Of a DNA stretch of 63,322 nt, positions 7,610-15,230 are shown in pieces (within the stretch, counting starts at the first letter, position 1; every line of letters begins with the position of its first letter). Below the pieces are notes generated by a model, which was not told where the DNA came from, made no database searches, and saw nothing but the letters and a program-made list of their open reading frames with translations. Location: positions 1 to 63,322 of the forward strand of contig ONFO01000018.1 of assembly GCA_900317155.1 (NCBI GenBank), given 5' to 3'. Both the position numbers and the translations under genes were made by a program. Origin of the DNA: an uncultured Bacteroidales bacterium. Its GTDB lineage: Bacteria > Bacteroidota > Bacteroidia > Bacteroidales > F082.

Positions 7610-9898
7610 ATGGGTCCTACTGGATTTACACAAACCATCCACATGCCTAACGGTCAAGAGATTACGCTCAACACTGGCCGTTATGCCAAACAGGCCGATG
7701 GTTCGGTGGTGCTGCGCTGCGGCGACACCGTCATTCTGGCCACCGTATGCTCCGCCACTGAAGTGGCTCCCGAAACCGATTTCTTCCCCCTGTCTGTCGA
7801 CTATAGGGAAAAATACTACGCCACGGGCAAGTTCCCTGGCGGTTTCTTTAAACGTGAGGCCAAGCCCTCCGATTACGAAGTGCTGATTTCACGCCTCATC
7901 GACCGCGCCCTGCGCCCGCTGTTCCCCGATGACTATCATGCCGAGACCATCGTGCAGGTCAACCTCCTGTCGAACGACAAGGACCAGACCCCCGACGCCC
8001 TCGCCGCTTTGGCTGCCTCAGCCGCCATCTGCGTGTCCGACATCCCCTTCCATGGCCCGATTTCGGAAGTGCGCGTGGCTCTCATCGGCGATGAATATGT
8101 CATCAACCCGACCTTCGCCCAGATGGAGGAAGCCCGCCTCGAACTGATGGTGGCCGCCTCCATGAAAGACATCTGCATGGTGGAAGGCGAATGCAAGGAA
8201 GTGAGCGAACAAGAGATGCTCGGCGCCTTGAAAGCTGCCCACGAAGCCATCAAGATCCAATGCCAAGCTCAGATTGAGCTCATGGAACAGGTCAACAAGG
8301 CCAAGCGTGAGTACTGCCACGAGGTGAACGACGAGAACCTCCGTGCCGAAATCGAAGCCAACTGCTACCAGCCTTGCTACGACTTCGCACTCACAGGTTG
8401 CGCCGACAAACACCTCCGCGAAGAGACCTTCGCTGGCATCCTCGACAAATATCTCGAAAAATATACCGAAGAAGAGCTGGAAACCATCACCCCGCTCGCC
8501 AAGCGTTATTTCCACGATGTGGAACGCTCGGCCGTGCGTAACGCTGTCCTTAACGAGCGCATCCGCCTCGACGGCCGTAAGACCAATGAGGTGCGTCCCA
8601 TCTGGACCGAAGTCGACGTGCTGCCCAAGGCCCACGGCTCGGCTGTGTTCACCCGTGGTGAGACCCAGGCTCTGGTCACCGTCACCCTCGGCACCAAGCT
8701 TGACGAGCAAACCCTCGACGGCGCCGTGGTGGAAGGCACTAAGAACTTCACGCTGCACTACAACTTCCCCGGCTTTGCCACTGGCGAGGCCAAGGCTCAG
8801 CGCAGCACCAGCCGCCGCGAAATTGGTCACGGCAACCTCGCCGAGCGCGCCCTCAAGACGATGGTGCCTCACGACGAGACCATGCCTTACACCATCCGTA
8901 TCGTGAGCGACATCCTCGAATCCAACGGTTCCTCCTCGATGGCCTCTGTGTGCGGTGGCTGCCTCGCCCTGATGGACGCTGGCGTGCCGATGCGCAAGCC
9001 CGTCGCTGGCGTGGCCATGGGTATGATTTCGGATAGCGAGACCGGTAAGTACGCCATCCTCACCGACATCCTCGGCGACGAGGACCACCTCGGCGACATG
9101 GACTTCAAGGTCACTGGCACCCGCGACGGTATCACCGCCTGCCAGATGGACATCAAGGTCGACGGCCTCTCCTACGAGGTGCTGACCGAAGCTTTGGAAC
9201 AAGCCCGTCAGGGTCGTCTCCACATCCTCGATGAGATGGCCAAGACCATCACCGAACCTCGTGCCGACTACAAGGAGTTCGTGCCTCGCATCGAGACCAT
9301 GTATATCCCGAAGGATATGATCGGTGCCGTCATCGGCCCTGGTGGCAAGGTCATCCAAGAGATGCAGAAGCAAACGAACACCGTCATCGTCATCACCGAG
9401 GATGAGCAGAAGGGTATCGTGGAGATCGCTTCGCAGAACAAGGAAGACATCGAGGCCTGCAAGGCCAAGATCAAGGCCATCGTGCAAGTGCCCGAGGTTG
9501 GCGAAGTCTACCACGGCAAGATCGTTTCCATCATGGCCTTTGGTGCCTTCGTGGAAATCATCCCCAACAAGGACGGTCTGCTCCACATCTCCGAAATCGA
9601 CTGGAAGCGTTATGAGAGCATGGAAGAGACTGGCCTGAAGGAAGGCGATGAGATCGATGTGAAGCTGGTCGAAATCGATGAGAAGACTGGCAAACTGCGT
9701 CTGTCGCACCGTGCCCTCCTCCCCAAGCCGGAAGGCTATGAGGAGAAGAAAGGTGGCAACGGTCCGCGTCCCGGTGGTCCGCGTCCTGGTGGTGGCAACC
9801 ACGGCAATGGTGGTCATGGCAATGGCAACCATGGTGGTGGTAACCGCAACGGTGGCGGCCATGGCAATGGTGGCAACGGCGGTCCCCACAGAAAGTAA
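7610..9898 (+). CDS. pnp: Polyribonucleotide nucleotidyltransferase (PNPase)
   Basis: 762 aa. It degrades RNA 3' to 5' by phosphorolysis. Two RNase PH-like domains (about residues 10-225 and 315-545) contain [24 protein letters not shown] and [24 protein letters not shown] domain follows near 570 ([14 protein letters not shown]) and an S1 domain from about 631 ([15 protein letters not shown]). After residue ~716 an unusual Gly/Asn/His-rich tail with repeated GNGG and GNHGG units ends the protein; most PNPases stop soon after S1. Codon use is strongly biased (C-ending), as in highly expressed genes. Upstream is rpsO, downstream rpoD. Confidence 0.97.
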   Translation: MGPTGFTQTIHMPNGQEITLNTGRYAKQADGSVVLRCGDTVILATVCSATEVAPETDFFPLSVDYREKYYATGKFPGGFFKREAKPSDYEVLISRLIDRALRPLFPDDYHAETIVQVNLLSNDKDQTPDALAALAASAAICVSDIPFHGPISEVRVALIGDEYVINPTFAQMEEARLELMVAASMKDICMVEGECKEVSEQEMLGALKAAHEAIKIQCQAQIELMEQVNKAKREYCHEVNDENLRAEIEANCYQPCYDFALTGCADKHLREETFAGILDKYLEKYTEEELETITPLAKRYFHDVERSAVRNAVLNERIRLDGRKTNEVRPIWTEVDVLPKAHGSAVFTRGETQALVTVTLGTKLDEQTLDGAVVEGTKNFTLHYNFPGFATGEAKAQRSTSRREIGHGNLAERALKTMVPHDETMPYTIRIVSDILESNGSSSMASVCGGCLALMDAGVPMRKPVAGVAMGMISDSETGKYAILTDILGDEDHLGDMDFKVTGTRDGITACQMDIKVDGLSYEVLTEALEQARQGRLHILDEMAKTITEPRADYKEFVPRIETMYIPKDMIGAVIGPGGKVIQEMQKQTNTVIVITEDEQKGIVEIASQNKEDIEACKAKIKAIVQVPEVGEVYHGKIVSIMAFGAFVEIIPNKDGLLHISEIDWKRYESMEETGLKEGDEIDVKLVEIDEKTGKLRLSHRALLPKPEGYEEKKGGNGPRPGGPRPGGGNHGNGGHGNGNHGGGNRNGGGHGNGGNGGPHRK

Positions 9899-9917
9899 AA
9901 TCCCACTAGAGGTTCTG

Positions 9918-9935
9918 GCGGATTTGCAAATCCGC
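9918..9935 (+). other. Perfect palindrome between pnp and rpoD
   Basis: GCGGATTTGCAAATCCGC is an 18-bp perfect inverted repeat in the 81-bp gap between pnp and rpoD. There is no T-run, so it is not a standard terminator; it may be an RNA-stabilising hairpin or protein site. Confidence 0.5.
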
Positions 9936-9979
9936 TCGAATGACAAAGAAAACTTATTCAAAGAACTAAATAAACTTAA

Positions 9980-10843
9980 ATGAGGCAGTTAAAGATTACG
10001 AAGCAGGTGACAAACCGTGAGACCGCGTCTCTCGACAAGTACCTGCAAGAGATTGGTAAGGTTGAGCTGATTTCGGCTGAAGAAGAGGTTGAATTGGCCC
10101 AGCGTATCAAGCAAGGCGACAAGATCGCATTGGAAAAACTCACCAAGGCCAACTTGCGTTTTGTAGTCTCCGTAGCAAAACAGTATCAGAACCAAGGCCT
10201 CAGTCTTCCCGACTTAATCAACGAAGGCAACTTGGGACTGATCAAAGCCGCACAACGTTTCGACGAAACCAGAGGTTTCAAGTTCATCTCCTACGCCGTG
10301 TGGTGGATTCGTCAGTCCATCCTCCAGGCTTTGGCCGAACAATCGCGTATTGTCCGTCTCCCTCTGAACAAGATCGGTTCCATCAACAAAATCAACAAAA
10401 CTTATGCTAAGTTAGAGCAAGAGTTTGAGCGTGAACCCAATGCAGAGGAGATTGCCGAGGTGCTGGAAATCACGGAAGCCGAGGTGAAAGAGTCGATGAA
10501 GAACGCCGGCCGTCACATCTCGATGGACGCACCGCTCGTGCAGGATGAAGACAACACCATGTACGACGTGCTGAAGAGCGAGGAGGCCCCGACGCCTGAG
10601 ACCGAGCTTCTGTATGAGTCGTTGCGCAAAGAAATTGACCGAGCCATCTCCACCCTGACGCAAAGGGAGCAGGATGTCGTCCGCCTGTACTTCGGGCTGA
10701 ACGGCAGCCACCCAATGACCTTGGAAGAGATTGGTGAGAAATTCGACCTGACGCGCGAGCGCGTGCGCCAGATCAAGGAGAAGGCCATACGCCGGTTGAA
10801 ACACACCAGCCGCAGCAAGATCCTCAAGAGTTATCTCGGTTAA
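9980..10843 (+). CDS. rpoD: Primary RNA polymerase sigma factor (sigma-70, short form)
   Basis: 287 aa. It has region 1.2 ([18 protein letters not shown]), region 2 ([51 protein letters not shown]), region 3 and region 4 ([40 protein letters not shown]). Region 1.1 and the long non-conserved insert of proteobacterial RpoD are missing, as is normal for Bacteroidetes primary sigma. This is consistent with the TAnnTTTG promoters seen throughout the window. It sits 81 bp after pnp and ends at a strong terminator. Confidence 0.95.
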   Translation: MRQLKITKQVTNRETASLDKYLQEIGKVELISAEEEVELAQRIKQGDKIALEKLTKANLRFVVSVAKQYQNQGLSLPDLINEGNLGLIKAAQRFDETRGFKFISYAVWWIRQSILQALAEQSRIVRLPLNKIGSINKINKTYAKLEQEFEREPNAEEIAEVLEITEAEVKESMKNAGRHISMDAPLVQDEDNTMYDVLKSEEAPTPETELLYESLRKEIDRAISTLTQREQDVVRLYFGLNGSHPMTLEEIGEKFDLTRERVRQIKEKAIRRLKHTSRSKILKSYLG

Positions 10844-10847
10844 ACGC

Positions 10848-10881
10848 AAAAAAGCCTCTCAAGAAATTGAGGGGCTTTTTT
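10848..10881 (+). terminator. Terminator after rpoD
   Basis: AAAAAGCCTCTCA pairs with TTGAGGGGCTTTTTT across a short loop, with a T-run. It separates rpoD from the converging ATPase gene; the A-rich left arm would also serve the minus strand. Confidence 0.85.
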
Positions 10882-10892
10882 GTTGCCTTTTC

Positions 10893-12065
10893 TTAATAAG
10901 TCAAACCGAAATGCCAAAGTGGAATGACTATGCCGTGACCAAATTCAATGTCATCCTTTACGACAACACCATTCGGAATGTCTTGGATTTGCTTCTTTCC
11001 TTTCTTTCGTCCACCAACTTCAAAAGTGTAATCACCAACGACAAAGTCCGATTCTCTTGAGGCAAGCACCTTGTGCTTCACACGCAGTTGATTGTAGAAA
11101 AACGTCTCACGCAAGTTGCCCATTTCGGGTTTACCGTTGGCTAATACCGTCATCAAACTCGGATTGTCCACATAAACCTTTTCCACTTTTCCCAAACCAC
11201 GCAAACCGCCAGTATCATCGCGTAGCAGGCCTATCATTCCCGCCTTTTCGAGATAAGTCAAATAGTCAGGCACATTGTTTTTGCTGACATGCAATTCTGA
11301 TGCGAGACTGTCGGCATTGGGTTTGTAGGGAGCTAATTCCGCTATCACTGCCAGCATTTGTTTCAGCTTCCGCGCCGTGGAAGCCAACATGTCGGCATAC
11401 TGGGGGATGTCAGAGTCTATCGTCTGCGAAATGATTTGCTCCATCCTGATGGAGAAGCCGTTTTCCTTGGCAAAGGGATAATAACCAAAGGCCATATAGT
11501 CACGAAACAACGGCAAAGGATGCGGGACTGGAAGCTCAACCTTGTGCGCCAAAATCTCTGCCAATGTATGCTTTTCCGTTTTCACGTCATGGAACAATTC
11601 AAGATACTCTCGAAACGACAATCCCTGCATGGAATACATCAAGGCACGACGGCTCAAATCGGCCTCGCCCTTTGTGATGTCGAGCACTGAAGAGCCTGTG
11701 AACACAACATGCAAATCTGGATGCACATCATATATCTGTTTCAATTCACGCGACCAATTGCGGTACTTGTGCGCCTCGTCGATGTAAAGATGCGTGCCGC
11801 CTTCTTTCACGAAATCATCTGCCAAATCCACCAGACTATGATTGGCAAAATAGATGTGGTCAGCCGAAACATACAGCCAAAATCCATCCTTTCGATGCGC
11901 CTTAAGGCGTTGCAACAGCATGGTCGATTTGCCAACGCCTCGTGGACCGACAATGCCCACCAATCTGCCGTCCCAATCAATAAGGTCAGCCATATAGCGT
12001 ACAAAGTCAGTAGGCGTTTGGCGAAGCATCTCCTCCATATAGGCGATTAAGGTGTTATCTATCAT
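10893..12065 (-). CDS. AAA_14/DUF4143-type ATPase
   Basis: 390 aa. The ATPase domain has Walker A GPRGVGKS (residues 40-47) and Walker B LYIDEAH (93-99), with VFTGSS as sensor. The C-terminal half (~200-345) resembles DUF4143: a winged-helix-like stretch (LASELHVSKNNVPDYLTYLEKAGMI split by a short loop) then a nuclease-like fold end (FEVGGRKKGKKQI). The role of these proteins is unknown; they are abundant in gut Bacteroidales. The start has a strong Shine-Dalgarno (AGGAGG, 4 nt before ATG), unusual here. The -7 box CAAAAATA (complement TATTTTTG) is at 12085-12092 and a gene-specific repeat lies upstream. A paralogous ATPase gene follows upstream on the same strand. Confidence 0.85.
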   Translation of the reverse strand: MIDNTLIAYMEEMLRQTPTDFVRYMADLIDWDGRLVGIVGPRGVGKSTMLLQRLKAHRKDGFWLYVSADHIYFANHSLVDLADDFVKEGGTHLYIDEAHKYRNWSRELKQIYDVHPDLHVVFTGSSVLDITKGEADLSRRALMYSMQGLSFREYLELFHDVKTEKHTLAEILAHKVELPVPHPLPLFRDYMAFGYYPFAKENGFSIRMEQIISQTIDSDIPQYADMLASTARKLKQMLAVIAELAPYKPNADSLASELHVSKNNVPDYLTYLEKAGMIGLLRDDTGGLRGLGKVEKVYVDNPSLMTVLANGKPEMGNLRETFFYNQLRVKHKVLASRESDFVVGDYTFEVGGRKKGKKQIQDIPNGVVVKDDIEFGHGIVIPLWHFGLTY

Positions 12066-12095
12066 ATCTCCTCCTATTTTTTGGCAAAAATAACA

Positions 12096-12150
12096 AAAAT
12101 CCCTTATATAGGGAGATTTTTGAAGAAAAAAGCACTATTATAGGGAGAAT
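12096..12150 (-). repeat. Upstream repeats of first AAA_14 ATPase gene
   Basis: Two copies of a TATAGGGAGA(A)TTTT unit have GGGAGA at 12111 and 12143, 32 bp apart. The promoter-proximal copy also forms an imperfect palindrome (AAAATCCC...GGGAGATTTT, 12096-12120) and lies about 18 bp upstream of the -7 box, at the -33 position. Probably a regulatory array. Confidence 0.6.
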
Positions 12151-12163
12151 TTTACAAAATTTA

Positions 12164-13492
12164 TCACTTAATGAGGGATTTCTTATCGTTATTCCTCTTC
12201 AAATACTCCTCTACGGCATAAAGCGGAATATTCTCCATCCAGCCTTGGTCAATATAGGGTTTCATGCTGCACCGCAAACCTTTAAGGTTCAGGTTTTTGA
12301 AATCTTCGTTAATAAACAAGGACAGCGACTTGGATTTGACATTTTCTTTAGCTTTTACTTCCGTAGGCACCACTCTCTCTCGCGTCTGAAAAAGGAAATC
12401 CACCTCCATGGTCGAGTTGTCTTTCGAATAGTAATACACCGTTGTGTCAAGTGTGGCTTTCATTTGTTGCAGCACATAGTTCTCTGCAAACGCGCCCTTA
12501 AATTCAGTGAAGGCGTTCGTGCCAAGCAGCATCGCGTTGGGATTGGCTTCTGCCATGCAAGCTAGTAGGCCGCAGTCGAGCATATATAATTTGAAAGCAG
12601 AACCGTCGGCATAAAACTTCAGCGGCATAACAGGCTCTTTGACACGATCAATCTTATATACCAAACCAGCATCGACCAACCACTGTATGGCAATCTCAAA
12701 ATCGGCAGCGCGTCCTCCTTTCTTCACTGCACCGAAAATGAATTTCTTGTTCTCGCGCGCCAATTGTGCCGGAATGCTCTCCCACACCTGATGGATGCGA
12801 GCCACTTGAGGTTTGGTGTGTTTGGCGATGTCGCGCTCGTAGGCATCCAAAATCTCATATTGGACTTCCCTAACCAATTCAACATCCTGCGTTTCAATGT
12901 ATTTCTTAACAGCTTCAGGCATTCCGCCAGTAAAATAGTATTGGCGCAGCAACTCCACTAACAAATCATCCATAACCGACAAGGAATCCCATTCGAGGTT
13001 TTGTAACGTTTCCAATAGTTTAGGTCGCTCGCACGCCAAAAGGTATTCGGCGAAGGTCATCGGAAACATCCGCATTGTGGTCACTTTGCCCACTGGATAG
13101 GATTCATCTTCACGAAGCGAGATTCCCAACAGAGAGCCTGCCACGGCCACATGCAACGAAGGGAAATCTTCGTTGAAATATTTGAGCGAGGCTATTCCAT
13201 TATGCACCTCCTGGATTTCGTCGAACACCAATACTGTCTCACCAGGCACGATTTTCGTCTCATAATACCGCTCAATCTCAGTCACTATGCGCTGAACCGA
13301 CAAATCCCTGAACAAGCTCTTGGCAAAATCTTCCCCATGACAGTTCAAATAAACCAAGTTTTTGAACTCGTTTTTTCCGAATTCTTTCAGAATGTACGTT
13401 TTCCCCACTTGACGGGCACCAAGCAAAATCAAAGGCTTGTGTTCCTTTCGATTTTTCCATTCTATTAATTTATTGTATATCAATCGTTTCAT
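12164..13492 (-). CDS. AAA_14/DUF4143-type ATPase, second copy
   Basis: 442 aa from the ATG at 13492; the longer reading frame to 13507 would need a TTG start. Walker A is GARQVGKT (residues 25-32), Walker B LVFDEIQE (~90-97), and VAGSLLG is the sensor region. The C-terminal part has the DUF4143 pattern ending in a PD-(D/E)xK-like stretch (TTVYYYSKDNSTMEVDFLF then PTEVKAKE). It is distantly related to the neighbouring ATPase at 10893 but not a recent duplicate. The promoter box TAATTTTG (complement at 13529-13536) and three upstream repeats control it. Function unknown; ORF-nuclease-like defence or surface-gene roles have not been shown. Confidence 0.87.
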   Translation of the reverse strand: MKRLIYNKLIEWKNRKEHKPLILLGARQVGKTYILKEFGKNEFKNLVYLNCHGEDFAKSLFRDLSVQRIVTEIERYYETKIVPGETVLVFDEIQEVHNGIASLKYFNEDFPSLHVAVAGSLLGISLREDESYPVGKVTTMRMFPMTFAEYLLACERPKLLETLQNLEWDSLSVMDDLLVELLRQYYFTGGMPEAVKKYIETQDVELVREVQYEILDAYERDIAKHTKPQVARIHQVWESIPAQLARENKKFIFGAVKKGGRAADFEIAIQWLVDAGLVYKIDRVKEPVMPLKFYADGSAFKLYMLDCGLLACMAEANPNAMLLGTNAFTEFKGAFAENYVLQQMKATLDTTVYYYSKDNSTMEVDFLFQTRERVVPTEVKAKENVKSKSLSLFINEDFKNLNLKGLRCSMKPYIDQGWMENIPLYAVEEYLKRNNDKKSLIK

Positions 13493-13536
13493 AATAATTC
13501 CATTCAATTACGCCATTGGTTGACCATGCAAAATTA

Positions 13537-13620
13537 CACTTTTCTTGGGGAATACGAAAGAAAAAATCACATTTTTCTTGGGGAATAAAAACAAAAAAAA
13601 CCGCATTTTTATTGGGGAAC
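13537..13620 (-). repeat. Three phased upstream repeats of second AAA_14 gene
   Basis: Units at 13537-13554, 13568-13587 and 13602-13620 share (C)CATTTTTCTTGGGGAATA. The GGGG blocks start at 13547, 13580 and 13614, a 33-34 bp period close to three DNA turns. The first unit abuts the -7 box. Sequence differs from the repeats of the first ATPase, but layout and period match. Confidence 0.75.
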
Positions 13621-13653
13621 AGAAATAAAAATGTACAAGCCTGCTAATCTTTA

Positions 13654-14198
13654 TTACCATTCCCCCACCCTAATATGAAACGTCTTTGAGCCTCGTTCTA
13701 TATCAATGGAAAAACTGATGTCGTCCTTGTCTGATTCGCCTTTTGGGGCTTCTATTCCGTTGCCCCAGATGGCGCTATAGCTGTATCTGCCTGGCTCAAA
13801 GCTATCGAAATGCTCATCAAGCTTTTCATAAAAATCTTCATTGGGCATTTTCTTGAATTCCAGTGTGAAATCATAAGTATGTTCTGGAAAACGGCAAAAC
13901 ACTTCCATTCTTCCCATTGGTCAACCACTTTGTATCTGGGAAAGCTAACACCTGTGATGTTTTCAACTACCCTGCGCCTGACAAAATGGTGCTGCATATA
14001 TTGCTCTGAATAGTAATCATAGCCCCAGAATGCGGCCACGGCTATAACAACCAGCATCATCGGCGAAAGCACAAACAGCACGACGCGCAGCCATTTCGGC
14101 AACAGCTTCCACCGTCCATCCAAAATGAGCATGAGCGGTGAAAGCGTAAACCAGGAAAGAAACAGGGCTATTGCCTTAATCAATACGTGTCTTCTCAT
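13654..14198 (-). pseudogene. Small membrane protein gene broken by a frameshift
   Basis: Two overlapping frames make one family-like protein. The first (from 14198) gives MRRHVLIKAIALFLSW, a second hydrophobic segment and TGVSFPRYKVVDQWEEWK. The second frame (to 13654) continues with EVFCRFPEHTYDFTLEFKKMPNEDFYEKL to the stop. The shift falls near 13890-13925. The TGV-FP-YKVV ... LEFKEMP-EDFY order is what I expect of an intact Bacteroidales protein of about 180 aa with N-terminal membrane segments. The gene is the last in the helicase unit, 22 bp after the NTF2-like gene. A real mutation, a sequencing error or programmed shifting are all possible. Confidence 0.7.
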
Positions 14199-14220
14199 AT
14201 TGCTTTTCTAATTGTTGTTC

Positions 14221-14562
14221 TCAGAATAAAAACTGTGCTGTAATATTAAGCATCTTCACTTTCTCTTCTTCATTGAAATCGACTACAAAACCGAACTTGT
14301 CTTCGGGTGCTTCGTTGTTTGTCACGAGAAGGGCTTTCTCGTGCATCCTGCCATGAACAATCTGAAAATCCATCTCTACTCCATGCTCTTTCAGAGTTTG
14401 CAGCTTACCTGTTAGATAGTCCATGTACTCTTCTTTGGAAGTCATTTCATGGAATACCCACATGGACGCATAATGCATATCGTCTGCCAAATAATCCTCA
14501 ACGATGGGGGCATCATAAGTTTGGTACGCCTCAGCCAATTTGTTTAAAAATAATTCTTCCAT
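14221..14562 (-). CDS. NTF2-like small protein
   Basis: 113 aa from the ATG at 14562. The frame is open further upstream, but that part overlaps the end of the preceding gene and reads as non-coding. MEELFLNKLAEAYQTYDAPIVEDYLADDMHY followed by EYMDYL and FGFVVDFNEEEKVKML is the pattern of an NTF2/SnoaL-type alpha-beta fold. It is cytoplasmic. The role is unknown; related proteins occur as stand-alone enzymes, immunity proteins or stress proteins. It is separated from the upstream hypothetical gene by 13 bp, so it is in the helicase operon. Confidence 0.7.
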   Translation of the reverse strand: MEELFLNKLAEAYQTYDAPIVEDYLADDMHYASMWVFHEMTSKEEYMDYLTGKLQTLKEHGVEMDFQIVHGRMHEKALLVTNNEAPEDKFGFVVDFNEEEKVKMLNITAQFLF

Positions 14563-14575
14563 GACGTTTTGTGTT

Positions 14576-15211
14576 TTAGTTGTTAGTTTGTTTGAACCCA
14601 ATTGTACTCTGGTTTTCCGTATTATTCGGATAATTCCGCTCCAGAAGCGGAACCAATCTGCCGTAATCTTCCATGACATCAACAACGGACTGATAAGCCA
14701 CGTTGAACTCATTCATGAAATCTTTTGAATTACCAATGGCACTTTGGTAGCAACAGCAAAGATGATCTTCCAATGCCACAAAAATGGTATTAGTGTTGCG
14801 AACATTGATAATATTGGCTGCTCGACTCCAACCATTAGTATCTACTTTATCGAAAGAATCATCTTTGAACTTATACAATATGTAAAGGTTCTTAATCCTT
14901 TTATTGAAGCTGTCATCAATGTGAACTTCAAAACGGTTGTTGCTTTTGAAAACAAAGAGGTCGCCCTCTTTCTTTTCATAACGATAACCCGCTTTCTCCA
15001 AGCGCTTGCAAATTTCGGCTTCTATAGCTTCCTTGCTTTTCCATAAGGTAAGACTTAAAACATAAACTATCATAATTCCGAGAGCAAGGACACCGCAAAG
15101 AATAAACCAAACAAATGAATGGTCCTGTAAAGAGTATAACACGCCCATGATTACAATGCCAATTGCTCCTGCAATCAGATTGCTTTTTGTAAATGCTTTC
15201 TTGTCTTCCAT
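14576..15211 (-). CDS. Membrane-anchored protein of unknown function
   Basis: 211 aa. Two transmembrane segments near residues 12-29 and 32-55 are followed by a soluble part (~60-200) beginning IEAEICKRLEKAGYRYEKKEGDLFVFKSNNRFEVHID, which reads like a YbjN/type III chaperone-like alpha-beta fold; this is a weak recognition. A CCC triplet occurs near residue 151. It starts 19 bp after the helicase gene and ends 13 bp before the NTF2-like gene. I do not recognise a function. Confidence 0.7.
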   Translation of the reverse strand: MEDKKAFTKSNLIAGAIGIVIMGVLYSLQDHSFVWFILCGVLALGIMIVYVLSLTLWKSKEAIEAEICKRLEKAGYRYEKKEGDLFVFKSNNRFEVHIDDSFNKRIKNLYILYKFKDDSFDKVDTNGWSRAANIINVRNTNTIFVALEDHLCCCYQSAIGNSKDFMNEFNVAYQSVVDVMEDYGRLVPLLERNYPNNTENQSTIGFKQTNN

Positions 15212-15230
15212 ATTTCTGTTTTTGCACTGA

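Noticed and set aside
8018-9961. 647-residue open frame opposite pnp
   Set aside because: It is a shadow of the C-ending codon bias of pnp; composition (His/Asp/Leu/Val-rich) matches no protein family.
13537-13620. CRISPR array
   Set aside because: Only three imperfect units, spacers are A/T-rich and not unique-length, and no cas genes are present.
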